DNA of 64,000 bases from Natronoplasma sp964602715 (lineage in GTDB: Archaea; Thermoplasmatota; Thermoplasmata; Halarchaeoplasmatales; Halarchaeoplasmataceae). Position numbers and translations under genes: made by a program. The notes below the pieces were generated by a model. That model did no database searches and had not been told where the DNA came from. It saw nothing but the letters and a program-made list of their open reading frames with translations. This document shows positions 1 to 8,582 of the stretch, piece after piece (within the stretch, counting starts at the first letter, position 1; every line of letters begins with the position of its first letter). The stretch spans positions 28,182-92,181 of the forward strand of contig CAZRSB010000001.1 in the NCBI GenBank assembly GCA_964602715.1, written 5' to 3'.

Positions 1-38
1 TAAAACTTTCGGTATTGCAATCCTCAAAACATCTTTTT

Positions 39-596
39 TTAGACCAATATAGGATGTCTATCTTTAATATCCTCCTCGGTTTCGTCTAGTTCCTCCATCA
101 AAACAGCTATCAATCCATCTAAAAATATCATCGCAGTATCTTCAAATATAGTTCCTAATGGAGCAAGTTTATGATTCAACGAGTCATCATGTGACTCTAA
201 TATTATCATAGTGTCAGCCAAGCTAGCTAGAGTTGAATCGGGACTAGCTGTTAAAACAATAACTTCTGAATTTTTAACCCTATTTTTTACTATCTCTGCA
301 GTCTGAATGGCGGTTTGTGTTTCTCCTGTTTTAGAAACGATGAAAACACAATCACCGGGTTTAACTGCAGGAGTTATTGTCTCTCCAATGAAATATGAAT
401 CTAATCCTAACTGCATCAACCTCATCGCAAATGACCGACCAACAAGCCCTGATCGACCTGAACCATATACAAAAACGTTTTTAGAGGATGTGATGATATC
501 GACTGTGTCTTCGATACTTTCACATTTTAGATTTTTTATAGAATATTCGATAGAATCTAAGATATGGTCTAAACCTTCTATCAGTCTTTCATTCAT
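39..596 (-). CDS. hxlB: 6-phospho-3-hexuloisomerase (SIS domain)
   Basis: This 185-aa single-SIS-domain protein matches 6-phospho-3-hexuloisomerase, which interconverts 3-hexulose 6-phosphate and fructose 6-phosphate. In archaea that lack the oxidative pentose phosphate route it feeds ribulose 5-phosphate synthesis. The sugar-phosphate loop GSGRSGLVG lies at about residues 45-53 and a second Ser/Thr-rich loop, SKTGET, at 88-93; the family-typical PLGT-x-FE stretch is near residue 145. I chose ATG 596 rather than the GTG at 605 because AAGGAG at 610-605 overlaps that GTG but sits 8 nt before the ATG. The start overlaps the stop of the upstream TIM-barrel gene, so the two are translationally coupled. 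The partner hexulose-phosphate synthase is not in the window. The family call is firm; physiological direction is inferred. Confidence 0.88.
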   Translation of the reverse strand: MNERLIEGLDHILDSIEYSIKNLKCESIEDTVDIITSSKNVFVYGSGRSGLVGRSFAMRLMQLGLDSYFIGETITPAVKPGDCVFIVSKTGETQTAIQTAEIVKNRVKNSEVIVLTASPDSTLASLADTMIILESHDDSLNHKLAPLGTIFEDTAMIFLDGLIAVLMEELDETEEDIKDRHPILV

Positions 597-1623
597 CTTC
601 TTCACTCCTTAATTCTCTTCCTATCTCCTTTGAATAAATTCTCTCAAATATCGCTTTCATATATTTTGCATCATGTTCCTTAAGCGGAGAAGTAGAGATT
701 ATCGTGATGTTTTCTTCGCTCTTTATAAGATAGTATACCAACTCTTCAAATTGAAGATCTCCTCTTTTGATAGGTGTCAATCTACATTCATCTCTTCTTC
801 TTTTTTCCACTCCAGAAAAAGTGACATAATATTCATCAGATATGAATTTTTCACACATATCAAATATTTCCGCAAAGTCCTCTTCATCTTCTAAAGGATA
901 AACACCATCTGCTTTGATATGGGCAAAATTTATTATGGGGATTGTTCCCGAAACTTTTCTACAAATATCCAATGTTTGATCAAGATCTCCATAAACATCA
1001 TCACCCGTCTGTACTTCCAGACCAATTTTCATCTCTGTTTTACATTTTTGAGACATCCAATCTCTCAATTCCCTAAGATTTTCCACCGCTGAGCTCTCAA
1101 GATAATCCACGTCTTGATCTTTTTTTTGTAGACCTAGATGAGTGATGACGGTTTGAGCTTGTAATTGATCTGCCATCACAGCCCCATATTTAAAAGCTCT
1201 TTTGGACTTTTCAACAGGTTCAGTATCCCTTTCACTCAATTCCATATAGTAAGGCGTGTGTAATGACATGTTTACATCTAACTCTTGACTCAGTTTCCCT
1301 ATGTATGGAAACCTATAGAATTCTTCAGCAACACCTCCTGTTATGGAATGAAGCATGTCTCCTCTTTGGAGTTCTTTATCAAGATCTTCCACAAAAATTT
1401 TTCTGAAATCTCTACCTTTGTTAACACCAATAATATATTTTTCTGGTACTTCTCTAGCTTTCAGACCCACTTCTTCTTCTTCAACAGGCCTAGTTCTCAC
1501 TTTCGGTCTTAAAAATTGAACTTCAAAAGCGTCAAGGCCTAGACTGTGAACATCTTTTATCCCGTCTTCAAGAGTTCTACCTTTACATGAGAGCGGGATA
1601 CCGCTAGGACCAAATCGTATCAT
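589..1623 (-). CDS. Endonuclease IV / sugar isomerase-like TIM-barrel protein
   Basis: This 344-aa protein resembles the AP-endonuclease 2 (xylose isomerase-like) TIM-barrel superfamily. The N-terminus has the strand pattern typical of these barrels (RFGPSGIP, then AFEVQF). Candidate metal ligands follow in order: His in SLHTPYY, His in VITHLG, Glu in IGLEVQT and His in NFAHIKA. It could be a deoxyribonuclease IV homologue acting on abasic sites or a sugar-phosphate isomerase; the sequence alone does not decide. Its overlap with the downstream hexuloisomerase gene slightly favours a sugar-phosphate role. GGGAGGA lies 8-14 nt upstream of ATG 1623. On the same strand a TATA-like TTTAAATA lies near 1680. 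Confidence 0.7.
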   Translation of the reverse strand: MIRFGPSGIPLSCKGRTLEDGIKDVHSLGLDAFEVQFLRPKVRTRPVEEEEVGLKAREVPEKYIIGVNKGRDFRKIFVEDLDKELQRGDMLHSITGGVAEEFYRFPYIGKLSQELDVNMSLHTPYYMELSERDTEPVEKSKRAFKYGAVMADQLQAQTVITHLGLQKKDQDVDYLESSAVENLRELRDWMSQKCKTEMKIGLEVQTGDDVYGDLDQTLDICRKVSGTIPIINFAHIKADGVYPLEDEEDFAEIFDMCEKFISDEYYVTFSGVEKRRRDECRLTPIKRGDLQFEELVYYLIKSEENITIISTSPLKEHDAKYMKAIFERIYSKEIGRELRSEEDE

Positions 1624-1733
1624 TGCATTGATTCCTCCCGGGCTTCAAAATTTACCATACTGCACCTGATTAAGAATTGCCTTATTTAAACTTAATCATA
1701 TTTTATCCCTTTTTAGCTTATTATAAACGAGCA

Positions 1734-2363
1734 TTACCAATTCTCTACAACATCTTTGCTAGAGATTATTTCGGCGCCATATATCTCCCTCATATAATCC
1801 AGTGCATTATCCTTTTTTTCATCAGTCATCGCCGCTGTACAATCTTCCACTATACTGATCTCATAATCTCGATAGAAAGCTCCTGCAGCCGTATGTTGTA
1901 CGCAGATATCAGTTGTTACTCCTGTAAGCAGAACTTTTTCGATTTGATGTTGTCTCAGAGTTAATTCCAGATCCGTTTTATAGAATGCATCATAAAATCT
2001 TTTAGTGAGTTTTCTATTTGCTAAACCTTCAAGTTCGGGTATTGTTTCAGCGCCTTCTTCGTCACTCATGGCGTGAGAACCCCAATGTTCCAGTTCAGGA
2101 TCTTCCTCTCTATGTGAATCTTGTACATATACTTTTAGCTTGTCTGATTCACTAGCTCTCTCCAAAAGGTTTTTCAAGTCTGGAACTATCCCTTGAGCAT
2201 TCTCATTGCCCAGTTTTCCGGTAACGAAATCATTTATCATATCAATAACAAGTAAAGCTTCTTTTTTTGGAATGCTATCACCATTATTGCTTTGAACTAA
2301 ATATGAGCAACTATTTAAGTTTTTGAGGCAACTAGATATCATTATTTTTGACACAAAATACAT
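1734..2363 (-). CDS. Isochorismatase-family hydrolase, probable nicotinamidase
   Basis: This is a cysteine hydrolase of the isochorismatase fold, most like nicotinamidase, which deamidates nicotinamide to nicotinate for NAD salvage. Counting from 2363, the triad candidates are Asp41 (in LVIDMINDF), Lys121 and Cys154 (in TDICVQHT). A metal-site pattern D82-x-H84 followed by H97 (in WGSH) fits nicotinamidases. The start is uncertain. Family members begin just before ALLVIDM, but the reading to 2363 adds about 33 residues of unlikely composition. A TATA-like CTTAAATAG on this strand near 2315 lies inside that extension. The likeliest true start is then near 2273, where the in-frame codon is ATT preceded by GGTGAT. 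It is divergent from the ribonucleotide reductase. Confidence 0.75.
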   Translation of the reverse strand: MYFVSKIMISSCLKNLNSCSYLVQSNNGDSIPKKEALLVIDMINDFVTGKLGNENAQGIVPDLKNLLERASESDKLKVYVQDSHREEDPELEHWGSHAMSDEEGAETIPELEGLANRKLTKRFYDAFYKTDLELTLRQHQIEKVLLTGVTTDICVQHTAAGAFYRDYEISIVEDCTAAMTDEKKDNALDYMREIYGAEIISSKDVVENW

Positions 2364-2432
2364 ATTTTTTTTATTATTATAACAATGATATCGGAATATT
2401 CTTAACTTGGTTTTCCATTACCCAATTCCATC

Positions 2433-2437
2433 GAGGT
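2433..2437 (+). promoter_or_regulatory. Ribosome binding site deciding the nrdJ start
   Basis: GAGGT sits 8 nt before ATG 2446. The upstream TTG at 2407 has no such motif, so translation most likely begins at 2446. Confidence 0.6.
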
Positions 2438-2445
2438 TATATGCC

Positions 2446-5400
2446 ATGACTGTTGAAAATCTCACCGAGAATGCCAAAAAAATATTGAAAGAAAGATATT
2501 TGAAACGAAACGAAGAGGGAAAAATAGACGAAACCCCTGAAGAGATGTTTAGAAGGATCGCTCATGAAATAGCAGAGGTGAATGAGAAATACGATGATGA
2601 TAGAGAGGTAAAAGAGGAAGAAAAAGAATTTTTTGAAGCATTAACGAATCTTGATTTTATACCTAATTCACCCACTTTGATGAATGCTGGATTAGAACTC
2701 GGTCAATTGAGTGCATGTTTTGTACTGTCCCCTAACGATAATATGGAAAGTATTTTCCAGCAAGTTAAGAACGCAGCCAAAATTTTCCAATCCGGAGGGG
2801 GTGTAGGTTATACATTTTCTCGACTTAGACCAAGAGGTGATACTGTCAAATCAACTGGAGGCATAGCCAGCGGACCAGTTTCTTTCATGAAAGTTTACGA
2901 CGAGATGTGCAATACTATCAAGCAGGGTGGAAGAAGGAGAGGAGCTCAGATGGGAGTCTTGTCAGTCCAACATCCTGATATAGAAGAATTCATTGAGGCG
3001 AAAGATGAGGAAGGAGAATTGGAAAATTTCAATATCTCTGTAGCTCTGACAGAAGAATTCATGGAGGCCGTTCGTAAAGGAGAAGACTATGACCTGATAA
3101 ATCCTCGAAGCGATGAGGTGGAAGGCCAGCTCGATGCTGAAAGAATATACGATAAAATAGTAAATCAGGCTTGGAAGAACGGTGAGCCAGGGATTTTATT
3201 TTTAGATAGGATAAACGAGGACAATCCATTCGATATGGAGGAATATCCGGAGCATTACATCGATGCTACAAATCCATGTGTAGCCGAAGGAACTTTAGTT
3301 AATACTCCCCAAGGTTGTCGAAAAGTTGAAAACATAGAAGTAGGTGACGAAATCTCTACCGTATTAGGTCACGAAACCGTCGATAGCATTGAAGTGCATG
3401 AAGATTATGAAGTTTATCGAGTTACTTTTAGTGATGGCGGTGAATTAAAGGTTACGGCTCAGCATCAATTCCATGTAAAACAAGAAGGAAAAAAGGTTAA
3501 ACCGTTACCATTAACTCAGATTGAAGTCGATGATTATGTAAGGCTTCATCCTTCATATTTAAAAGAAAAAGGAGATGATGGGCTATATAAGAGAGGATTA
3601 AAAAGAGGTATTCTGATTGGAGATGGGTGTTACACAGAACATGCAGTAAACAATAATACTGTTTCAATATCAACAAATGAGGATGAAGATGAATATGCTA
3701 AAAGAATAAAAGAGTTATTCGGTGAAAACTTATTTAGAACTGATAATGAAATCTTAGACTGTAAAACCAAAAATTTAATATTAGCTAACGGCAGAACAAT
3801 AATAGAAAATTTAAATCTAGAACCCTCTAAATCCCCTGATAAATCATTTAGTTGTTCAGAGTTGAAAACAGAAGCCGAAATAATGGGAGTTTTAGACGGT
3901 TTACTAGCAAGTGATGGTGATATTAATTTAGCAAGCAATCATCCGCAAATTAGGTGGACCACCTCCTCCAAAGAACTAGCTCATTCGATTCGAAACGCTC
4001 TATTAAGTATTGGAATCCATGGTAGAATAACTGTTCAAAATAAGGAAAGTCGAGGAGGTACAATAAACGGAAGAAAAATCAAAGCTAATAATCCAAAATA
4101 TACTATTAATGTATCAGGTTCTTCAGCTCGTAGATTTGCTGAGAAAAGTCGTCTAGAGGATATACACCCAAGGAAAGGAGAGGAGCTTTTAGACTTGAGG
4201 AGAAATTGGATGACTACAGGGAATACTTGGAAAGCCCAGATTGAATCTATAGAGAAATTAGAGGATAAAACAACTGTTTATGATTTATATTGTAAAGAAT
4301 CTGATACGTGGATAACGGAAGGATATGTGCAAAGGGGTTGTGGTGAGCAGCCATTGGAGGATTTCGAAGCGTGCAATCTAGGTCATATCAATCTATCTCA
4401 CGCTGTAAATGACGGAAAAGTAGATTGGAACCACCTCGAAGAGATGGTGGATCTCTCTGTTAGGTTCTTAGACAATGTTATAGATGCGTCTGATTTTCCA
4501 AATGTCACAGGATACGAGGGAGAAGGGGATGCAATCAGGAAAAAAGTGAACGAGAACAGAAAGATAGGTTTGGGTGTGATGGGATGGCACAATATGTTGA
4601 TGCAGTTAGAGATACCTTATGATAGTGAAGAGGCTATAGATAAGGCCCATGAAGTTATGGAATTTATTCATAATAAGAGCAAAGAAATCAGCAAAAAAAT
4701 TGCGGAGGACCGAGGCAAATTCCCTAATTGGGATGAATCTGAATATGATGAACCGATAAGAAACGCAACTACTACCACTATAGCTCCTACAGGTACCACT
4801 AGCATGATAGCTAATACTAGCGGGGGCATCGAACCGGTCTTCGCCGTATCCTACATCAAAAACGTTTTGGACGGAGAAACCATGGTCATGCCCGATCCAG
4901 TATTCGAAGATTTTGCAAAGGAAAGAGGATTTTACAGTGATGAACTAATGGAAAATATAGCTAAACAAGGTTCCGTAACCAACATAGACGAGGTACCAGA
5001 GGATGTTAAACCGCTTTTCAAAACCGCTCTTGAAATATCTCCGGAATGGCATATACGGATGCAGGCAGCTTTCCAGGAACATGTAGATAATGCTATATCG
5101 AAAACTGTAAATTTTCCAAATGAAGCTACTGAAGAAGATATCAAAGAAGTTTATGATCTCGCTTATGAACTAGGATGTAAAGGAGTGACAGTATATAGAA
5201 GTGGTTCGCGACAAGAGCAGGTTATGGAAGTTGAGGGAGAAAAAGAGGAAGAAGACGAATTCGAGAGAAGACCTAGAGAGAGACCTACGACAGTAGAAGG
5301 CACAACTCAGAAGATAGAGACTGGGTATGGAAGCCTTTACGTCACCATAAATCAGGATGAATATGGTTTGTTTGAGGTATTCTCTCAAATAGGTAGAGCC

Positions 5401-5766
5401 GGTGGATTCACACAATCCTTTACTGAATCTCTAGCTAGATTGATTTCATTGTGTTTACGTTCTGGAATTCCACCAGAAGAGATCATCGATCAGCTGGAAG
5501 GAATCAGATCTCCAGAAATAGCATTCGAGGAGGGCGAAAAAATACTATCTATCCCCGATGCGATGGCAAAGGCAATTAAATGGCATAAAGAAGGTAAAAA
5601 GAGAACAGAACAAGCTCAACTTCCTACCGAAAAAGAAAGCGACAAGTCAGCTGTAGAACAGATGGTATCAAAAGGAATCAATCCTGCATGTCCCGATTGC
5701 GGAGCGATGTTGACTCTTTCTGAAGGTTGTGTTACCTGTCCCAACTGTGGATACAGCCAATGTTGA
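2446..5766 (+). CDS. nrdJ: Class II (adenosylcobalamin) ribonucleoside-diphosphate reductase with intein
   Basis: This 1106-aa precursor makes deoxyribonucleotides with a B12-derived radical. The extein has the NrdJ landmarks: PNSPTLMNAG, LSACFVL (redox Cys near 91), SGGGVGYTF, the GGRRRGAQMGVL segment, FEACNLGHINL (partner redox Cys), GCKGVTVYRSGSR and a C-terminal four-Cys zinc ribbon (1082-1106). An intein occupies residues 278-631. It interrupts the N-P-C-G-E-Q motif, whose Cys (632) carries the catalytic thiyl radical, so the enzyme should be inactive until splicing yields a 752-aa product. No small subunit or ATP-cone is seen, as expected for class II. ATG 2446 is preferred over TTG 2407 because of the GAGGT at 2433. 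Confidence 0.93.
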   Translation: MTVENLTENAKKILKERYLKRNEEGKIDETPEEMFRRIAHEIAEVNEKYDDDREVKEEEKEFFEALTNLDFIPNSPTLMNAGLELGQLSACFVLSPNDNMESIFQQVKNAAKIFQSGGGVGYTFSRLRPRGDTVKSTGGIASGPVSFMKVYDEMCNTIKQGGRRRGAQMGVLSVQHPDIEEFIEAKDEEGELENFNISVALTEEFMEAVRKGEDYDLINPRSDEVEGQLDAERIYDKIVNQAWKNGEPGILFLDRINEDNPFDMEEYPEHYIDATNPCVAEGTLVNTPQGCRKVENIEVGDEISTVLGHETVDSIEVHEDYEVYRVTFSDGGELKVTAQHQFHVKQEGKKVKPLPLTQIEVDDYVRLHPSYLKEKGDDGLYKRGLKRGILIGDGCYTEHAVNNNTVSISTNEDEDEYAKRIKELFGENLFRTDNEILDCKTKNLILANGRTIIENLNLEPSKSPDKSFSCSELKTEAEIMGVLDGLLASDGDINLASNHPQIRWTTSSKELAHSIRNALLSIGIHGRITVQNKESRGGTINGRKIKANNPKYTINVSGSSARRFAEKSRLEDIHPRKGEELLDLRRNWMTTGNTWKAQIESIEKLEDKTTVYDLYCKESDTWITEGYVQRGCGEQPLEDFEACNLGHINLSHAVNDGKVDWNHLEEMVDLSVRFLDNVIDASDFPNVTGYEGEGDAIRKKVNENRKIGLGVMGWHNMLMQLEIPYDSEEAIDKAHEVMEFIHNKSKEISKKIAEDRGKFPNWDESEYDEPIRNATTTTIAPTGTTSMIANTSGGIEPVFAVSYIKNVLDGETMVMPDPVFEDFAKERGFYSDELMENIAKQGSVTNIDEVPEDVKPLFKTALEISPEWHIRMQAAFQEHVDNAISKTVNFPNEATEEDIKEVYDLAYELGCKGVTVYRSGSRQEQVMEVEGEKEEEDEFERRPRERPTTVEGTTQKIETGYGSLYVTINQDEYGLFEVFSQIGRAGGFTQSFTESLARLISLCLRSGIPPEEIIDQLEGIRSPEIAFEEGEKILSIPDAMAKAIKWHKEGKKRTEQAQLPTEKESDKSAVEQMVSKGINPACPDCGAMLTLSEGCVTCPNCGYSQC
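3277..4338 (+). mobile_element. Intein with LAGLIDADG homing endonuclease, in-frame within nrdJ
   Basis: This 354-residue insert begins at Cys278 with the block A pattern C-V-A-E-G-T followed by VGDEIST, and has a block B-like TAQHQFH. Two LAGLIDADG-type motifs follow, RGILIGDGC at 387-395 and IMGVLDGLLASDGD at 479-492, so a homing endonuclease is present. Block F is YDLYC. The C-terminal block reads EGYVQRG and is followed by Cys632. The usual penultimate His and terminal Asn are therefore replaced by Arg and Gly. The reading frame is intact throughout, and both endonuclease motifs keep their acidic residues. The insertion point is the catalytic cysteine of the host enzyme, a classic intein niche. 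Confidence 0.92.
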
Positions 5767-5858
5767 TACAGATATCGATAATATAGGAGTATTTTAATAT
5801 CTAAGAAGAAATCAGAAAATAGATATATATCCATCCTATAGGGTGAATCGGTGGAAGA

Positions 5859-7178
5859 ATGGAAAAGAAAAAGAAAAAAGTAATCATTATGGGCGCAGCA
5901 GGAAGAGACTTCCATAATTTTAACTGCGCTTTTAGAGATAATGAGGAAATAGAAGTAGTTGCATTTACGGCTACACAGATACCAGATATTGAAGGTAGAA
6001 GATATCCTCCAGCATTAGCTGGTGATCAGTATCCTGAAGGTATCCCAATAATACCTGAAGATAAATTATCGGAAACGATAGAAGAGGAAAATATAGACGA
6101 AGTCATATTTGCTTATAGTGATGTTAGTCATGAATACGTGATGCATAAAGGCTCAGAAGTGGTCGCCGCCGGTGCAGATTACGTACTTTTAGGTAACCGC
6201 GAAACTATGCTAAGATCCAGAATACCAGTAGTTTCAATCTGCGCAACAAGAACTGGTACAGGTAAAAGCCAGACTACTCGTAAGATATGTGAAATTTTAA
6301 ATCGAGAAGGTTCTGAAATAGTGGCGGTCAGGCATCCTATGCCATATGGTGATCTTGAAAAGCAGGCAGTCCAGAAATTTGAAGATTATGAAGATCTAGA
6401 TAAACATGAAACAACTATCGAAGAAAGAGAAGAATATGAGCCATATATAGACAAAAATATGACGATCTATGCAGGTGTGGATTACCATGAAATACTCAGA
6501 GAGGCAGAAAAAGAAGGAGATATTCTTGTATGGGATGGTGGAAACAACGATACACCGTTTTATCGACCTGACTTACATTTTGTAGTTTTAGATCCTCATA
6601 GAGTGGGGCACGAAATAAAATATCATCCTGGAGAAGTTAATCTCAACATGGCTGATGTTTGTATAATAAATAAATGTGATACTGCGGAAGAAAAAGACAT
6701 CAAAGAATTAGAAAAGAATATCAGGAAAGTTAATCCAGAAGCCGAAATAGTTAGGGCTGATTCTCCCATCTCAGTTGACGACCCTGATAAAATAAAAGGC
6801 AAAAAGGCTCTAGTGATAGAAGACGGACCTACGGTAACACATGGTGATATGTCATTTGGAGCGGGAAAAATAGCCGCTGAAAAATTTGGTGCCTCAGAAA
6901 TAGTAGATCCAAAAGAGTATGCTGTGGGAACAATAAAAGACACTTTCAATAACCATCCTCATATCAAAGATGTACTTCCCTCCATGGGATATTCAGACGA
7001 ACAATTATCGGACCTTGAAGAAACAATTGATAGAACCGATTGTGACGTTGTTGTAGCAGGAACACCTATCGATATAACTAGAATATTGGATATCGATAAA
7101 CCTATAGTAAACGTTGGATATGAATTAGAGGTCCATGAGAATGGAAAGTTAGAAGAGATACTATCTGAATTAAAATAG
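5859..7178 (+). CDS. Cyclic 2,3-diphosphoglycerate synthetase-like GTPase-fold protein
   Basis: This 439-aa protein resembles archaeal cyclic 2,3-diphosphoglycerate synthetases, which make the thermoprotectant and phosphate store cDPG from 2,3-diphosphoglycerate with ATP. The N-terminus is a Rossmann-like segment (KVIIMGAAGRDFH). A P-loop TRTGTGKSQ follows at about 130-138, and a NKCD motif near 270 resembles the guanine-specificity motif of G proteins. Length is close to that of known synthetases. Annotations of this family vary between cDPG synthetase and generic GTPase, and no second cDPG pathway gene is present here. GGTGG lies just upstream of ATG 5859, with a TATA-like GATATATAT near 5823. 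The gene stands alone between two terminator-like T-rich gaps. Confidence 0.62.
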   Translation: MEKKKKKVIIMGAAGRDFHNFNCAFRDNEEIEVVAFTATQIPDIEGRRYPPALAGDQYPEGIPIIPEDKLSETIEEENIDEVIFAYSDVSHEYVMHKGSEVVAAGADYVLLGNRETMLRSRIPVVSICATRTGTGKSQTTRKICEILNREGSEIVAVRHPMPYGDLEKQAVQKFEDYEDLDKHETTIEEREEYEPYIDKNMTIYAGVDYHEILREAEKEGDILVWDGGNNDTPFYRPDLHFVVLDPHRVGHEIKYHPGEVNLNMADVCIINKCDTAEEKDIKELEKNIRKVNPEAEIVRADSPISVDDPDKIKGKKALVIEDGPTVTHGDMSFGAGKIAAEKFGASEIVDPKEYAVGTIKDTFNNHPHIKDVLPSMGYSDEQLSDLEETIDRTDCDVVVAGTPIDITRILDIDKPIVNVGYELEVHENGKLEEILSELK

Positions 7179-7253
7179 GTAAAAAACCTTTCTTACCTTA
7201 CTTTTCTTTCAACAGAAACGCTTAAAAACTTGTCCTTGCTTATTCTTTATCTG

Positions 7254-8582
7254 ATGGATGTAGATTTGGCTGATGATGAACATTTCGTTCAGTCTAATCG
7301 ATTATGTGCTCGATGCAGAGGGTCTAAGAAACTTTGTGGAAAAGAACGCTGTCCTGTAGTTGTGAAATATTATCATAGGATGGAATCAAAAAACATGATC
7401 GATGATACAGACATCTCTGGCTCTTCTCCTCCAGGGATTTTTGTTGGTAGATATGGCTATCCAAAAGTAGATATCGGACCTTTAGTTCCTCCATTTCATG
7501 GAGATACACGCGAACTTGATACACCTGAAAGATGGGTGGGCCGTGACATCGACGATATCGTTAACACAAGAACTAAGCTGATTAGGGGAAAACATCCAGT
7601 TAGAGTAGATAAGTTTGAAGATTCGAACAGGATAGTTGATTTTACCAGGGAGATGGCTCTAGCCAAAGAACCTGCAGAAGTTGAGGCTTTCTTCAAGAAA
7701 AAACCTGGAGGGAAAATATCAGTTTCAGATTCCGTTCAACCTTATGGACCTTCAGGTCCACTCGACAAAATAGACCTTGGAACCATCAAATTCGATAAAA
7801 GATTAGATAAAGTTTATTTCGATACTGATCTTAAAGCAACGAAAGCAGTTTTGAATCTGTACAAAAAAGATGTCATGGTTTCAAAGATACAGCGCGCCTT
7901 CAGTGTAGGATCATTCGGATTAGAAAACAATAGAAAATTTGTACCTACAAGATGGAGTATTACTGCCGTCGATGATACAATAGGTAAAAATCTTCGGGAA
8001 GAAATAAAAGACTACCGGCCGATAGATGAATATCGGGTCTATGAGACATGGGAGCTTGACAATAGGTGGGAGATCTTGATGCTCCCACGTACTTGGATCT
8101 ATGAACTAGTTGAAGCATGGTACCCTGAGACAGCATGGAATCCACATGGTAAAAATATTGCAATCATATCGAGTCATGAGAAATATGAAGGAAGATCTGA
8201 TTATGCAGAAATAGGAGGATGTTTTTATGCGGCTAGATTGGCTATTGCTGAAAAACTATCCAAAGAAAAGAGACAAGCTGGAGCAGTCATCTTGAGAGAA
8301 ACACATCCTGGTTATATAATGCCTGTAGGGGTTTGGAACGTCAGGGAACATGTGAGAGACGCATTGAAGAAAAAACCGAAAAAATTCGAAGGTCTTAAAG
8401 AAGCTCTTTTCTATATGTCCACCAGATTAGACATAAAGATAGATGTTTGGAAAAAATATAGCGAGGTTCTGAGAGACTCCTTATACCAGACACGTCTCAC
8501 TGACTTTGATATTTCTGAGGCAAACTCTAGTAGAAGTGAAGAAAAAGATTTTAAATTTGAGGAGGACAGACATTGGAATTGA
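7254..8582 (+). CDS. NreA-type archaeal DNA repair protein
   Basis: This 442-aa member of the archaeal Nre family is linked to DNA damage survival in halophiles. An N-terminal zinc-finger-like set Cys18, Cys21, Cys28, Cys33 is present, followed by the long conserved domain with the PPGIFVGRYGYP and PHGKNIAIIS segments. Near the C-terminus QTRLTDFD resembles a relaxed PCNA-interacting box (Q-x-x-L-x-x-F), a feature described in the family. A longer reading from TTG 7230 is open, but CTTAAAAAC at 7221-7229 looks like the TATA box. That places transcription start close to ATG 7254, a leaderless start. The end overlaps the next gene by 10 nt. Confidence 0.82.
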   Translation: MDVDLADDEHFVQSNRLCARCRGSKKLCGKERCPVVVKYYHRMESKNMIDDTDISGSSPPGIFVGRYGYPKVDIGPLVPPFHGDTRELDTPERWVGRDIDDIVNTRTKLIRGKHPVRVDKFEDSNRIVDFTREMALAKEPAEVEAFFKKKPGGKISVSDSVQPYGPSGPLDKIDLGTIKFDKRLDKVYFDTDLKATKAVLNLYKKDVMVSKIQRAFSVGSFGLENNRKFVPTRWSITAVDDTIGKNLREEIKDYRPIDEYRVYETWELDNRWEILMLPRTWIYELVEAWYPETAWNPHGKNIAIISSHEKYEGRSDYAEIGGCFYAARLAIAEKLSKEKRQAGAVILRETHPGYIMPVGVWNVREHVRDALKKKPKKFEGLKEALFYMSTRLDIKIDVWKKYSEVLRDSLYQTRLTDFDISEANSSRSEEKDFKFEEDRHWN

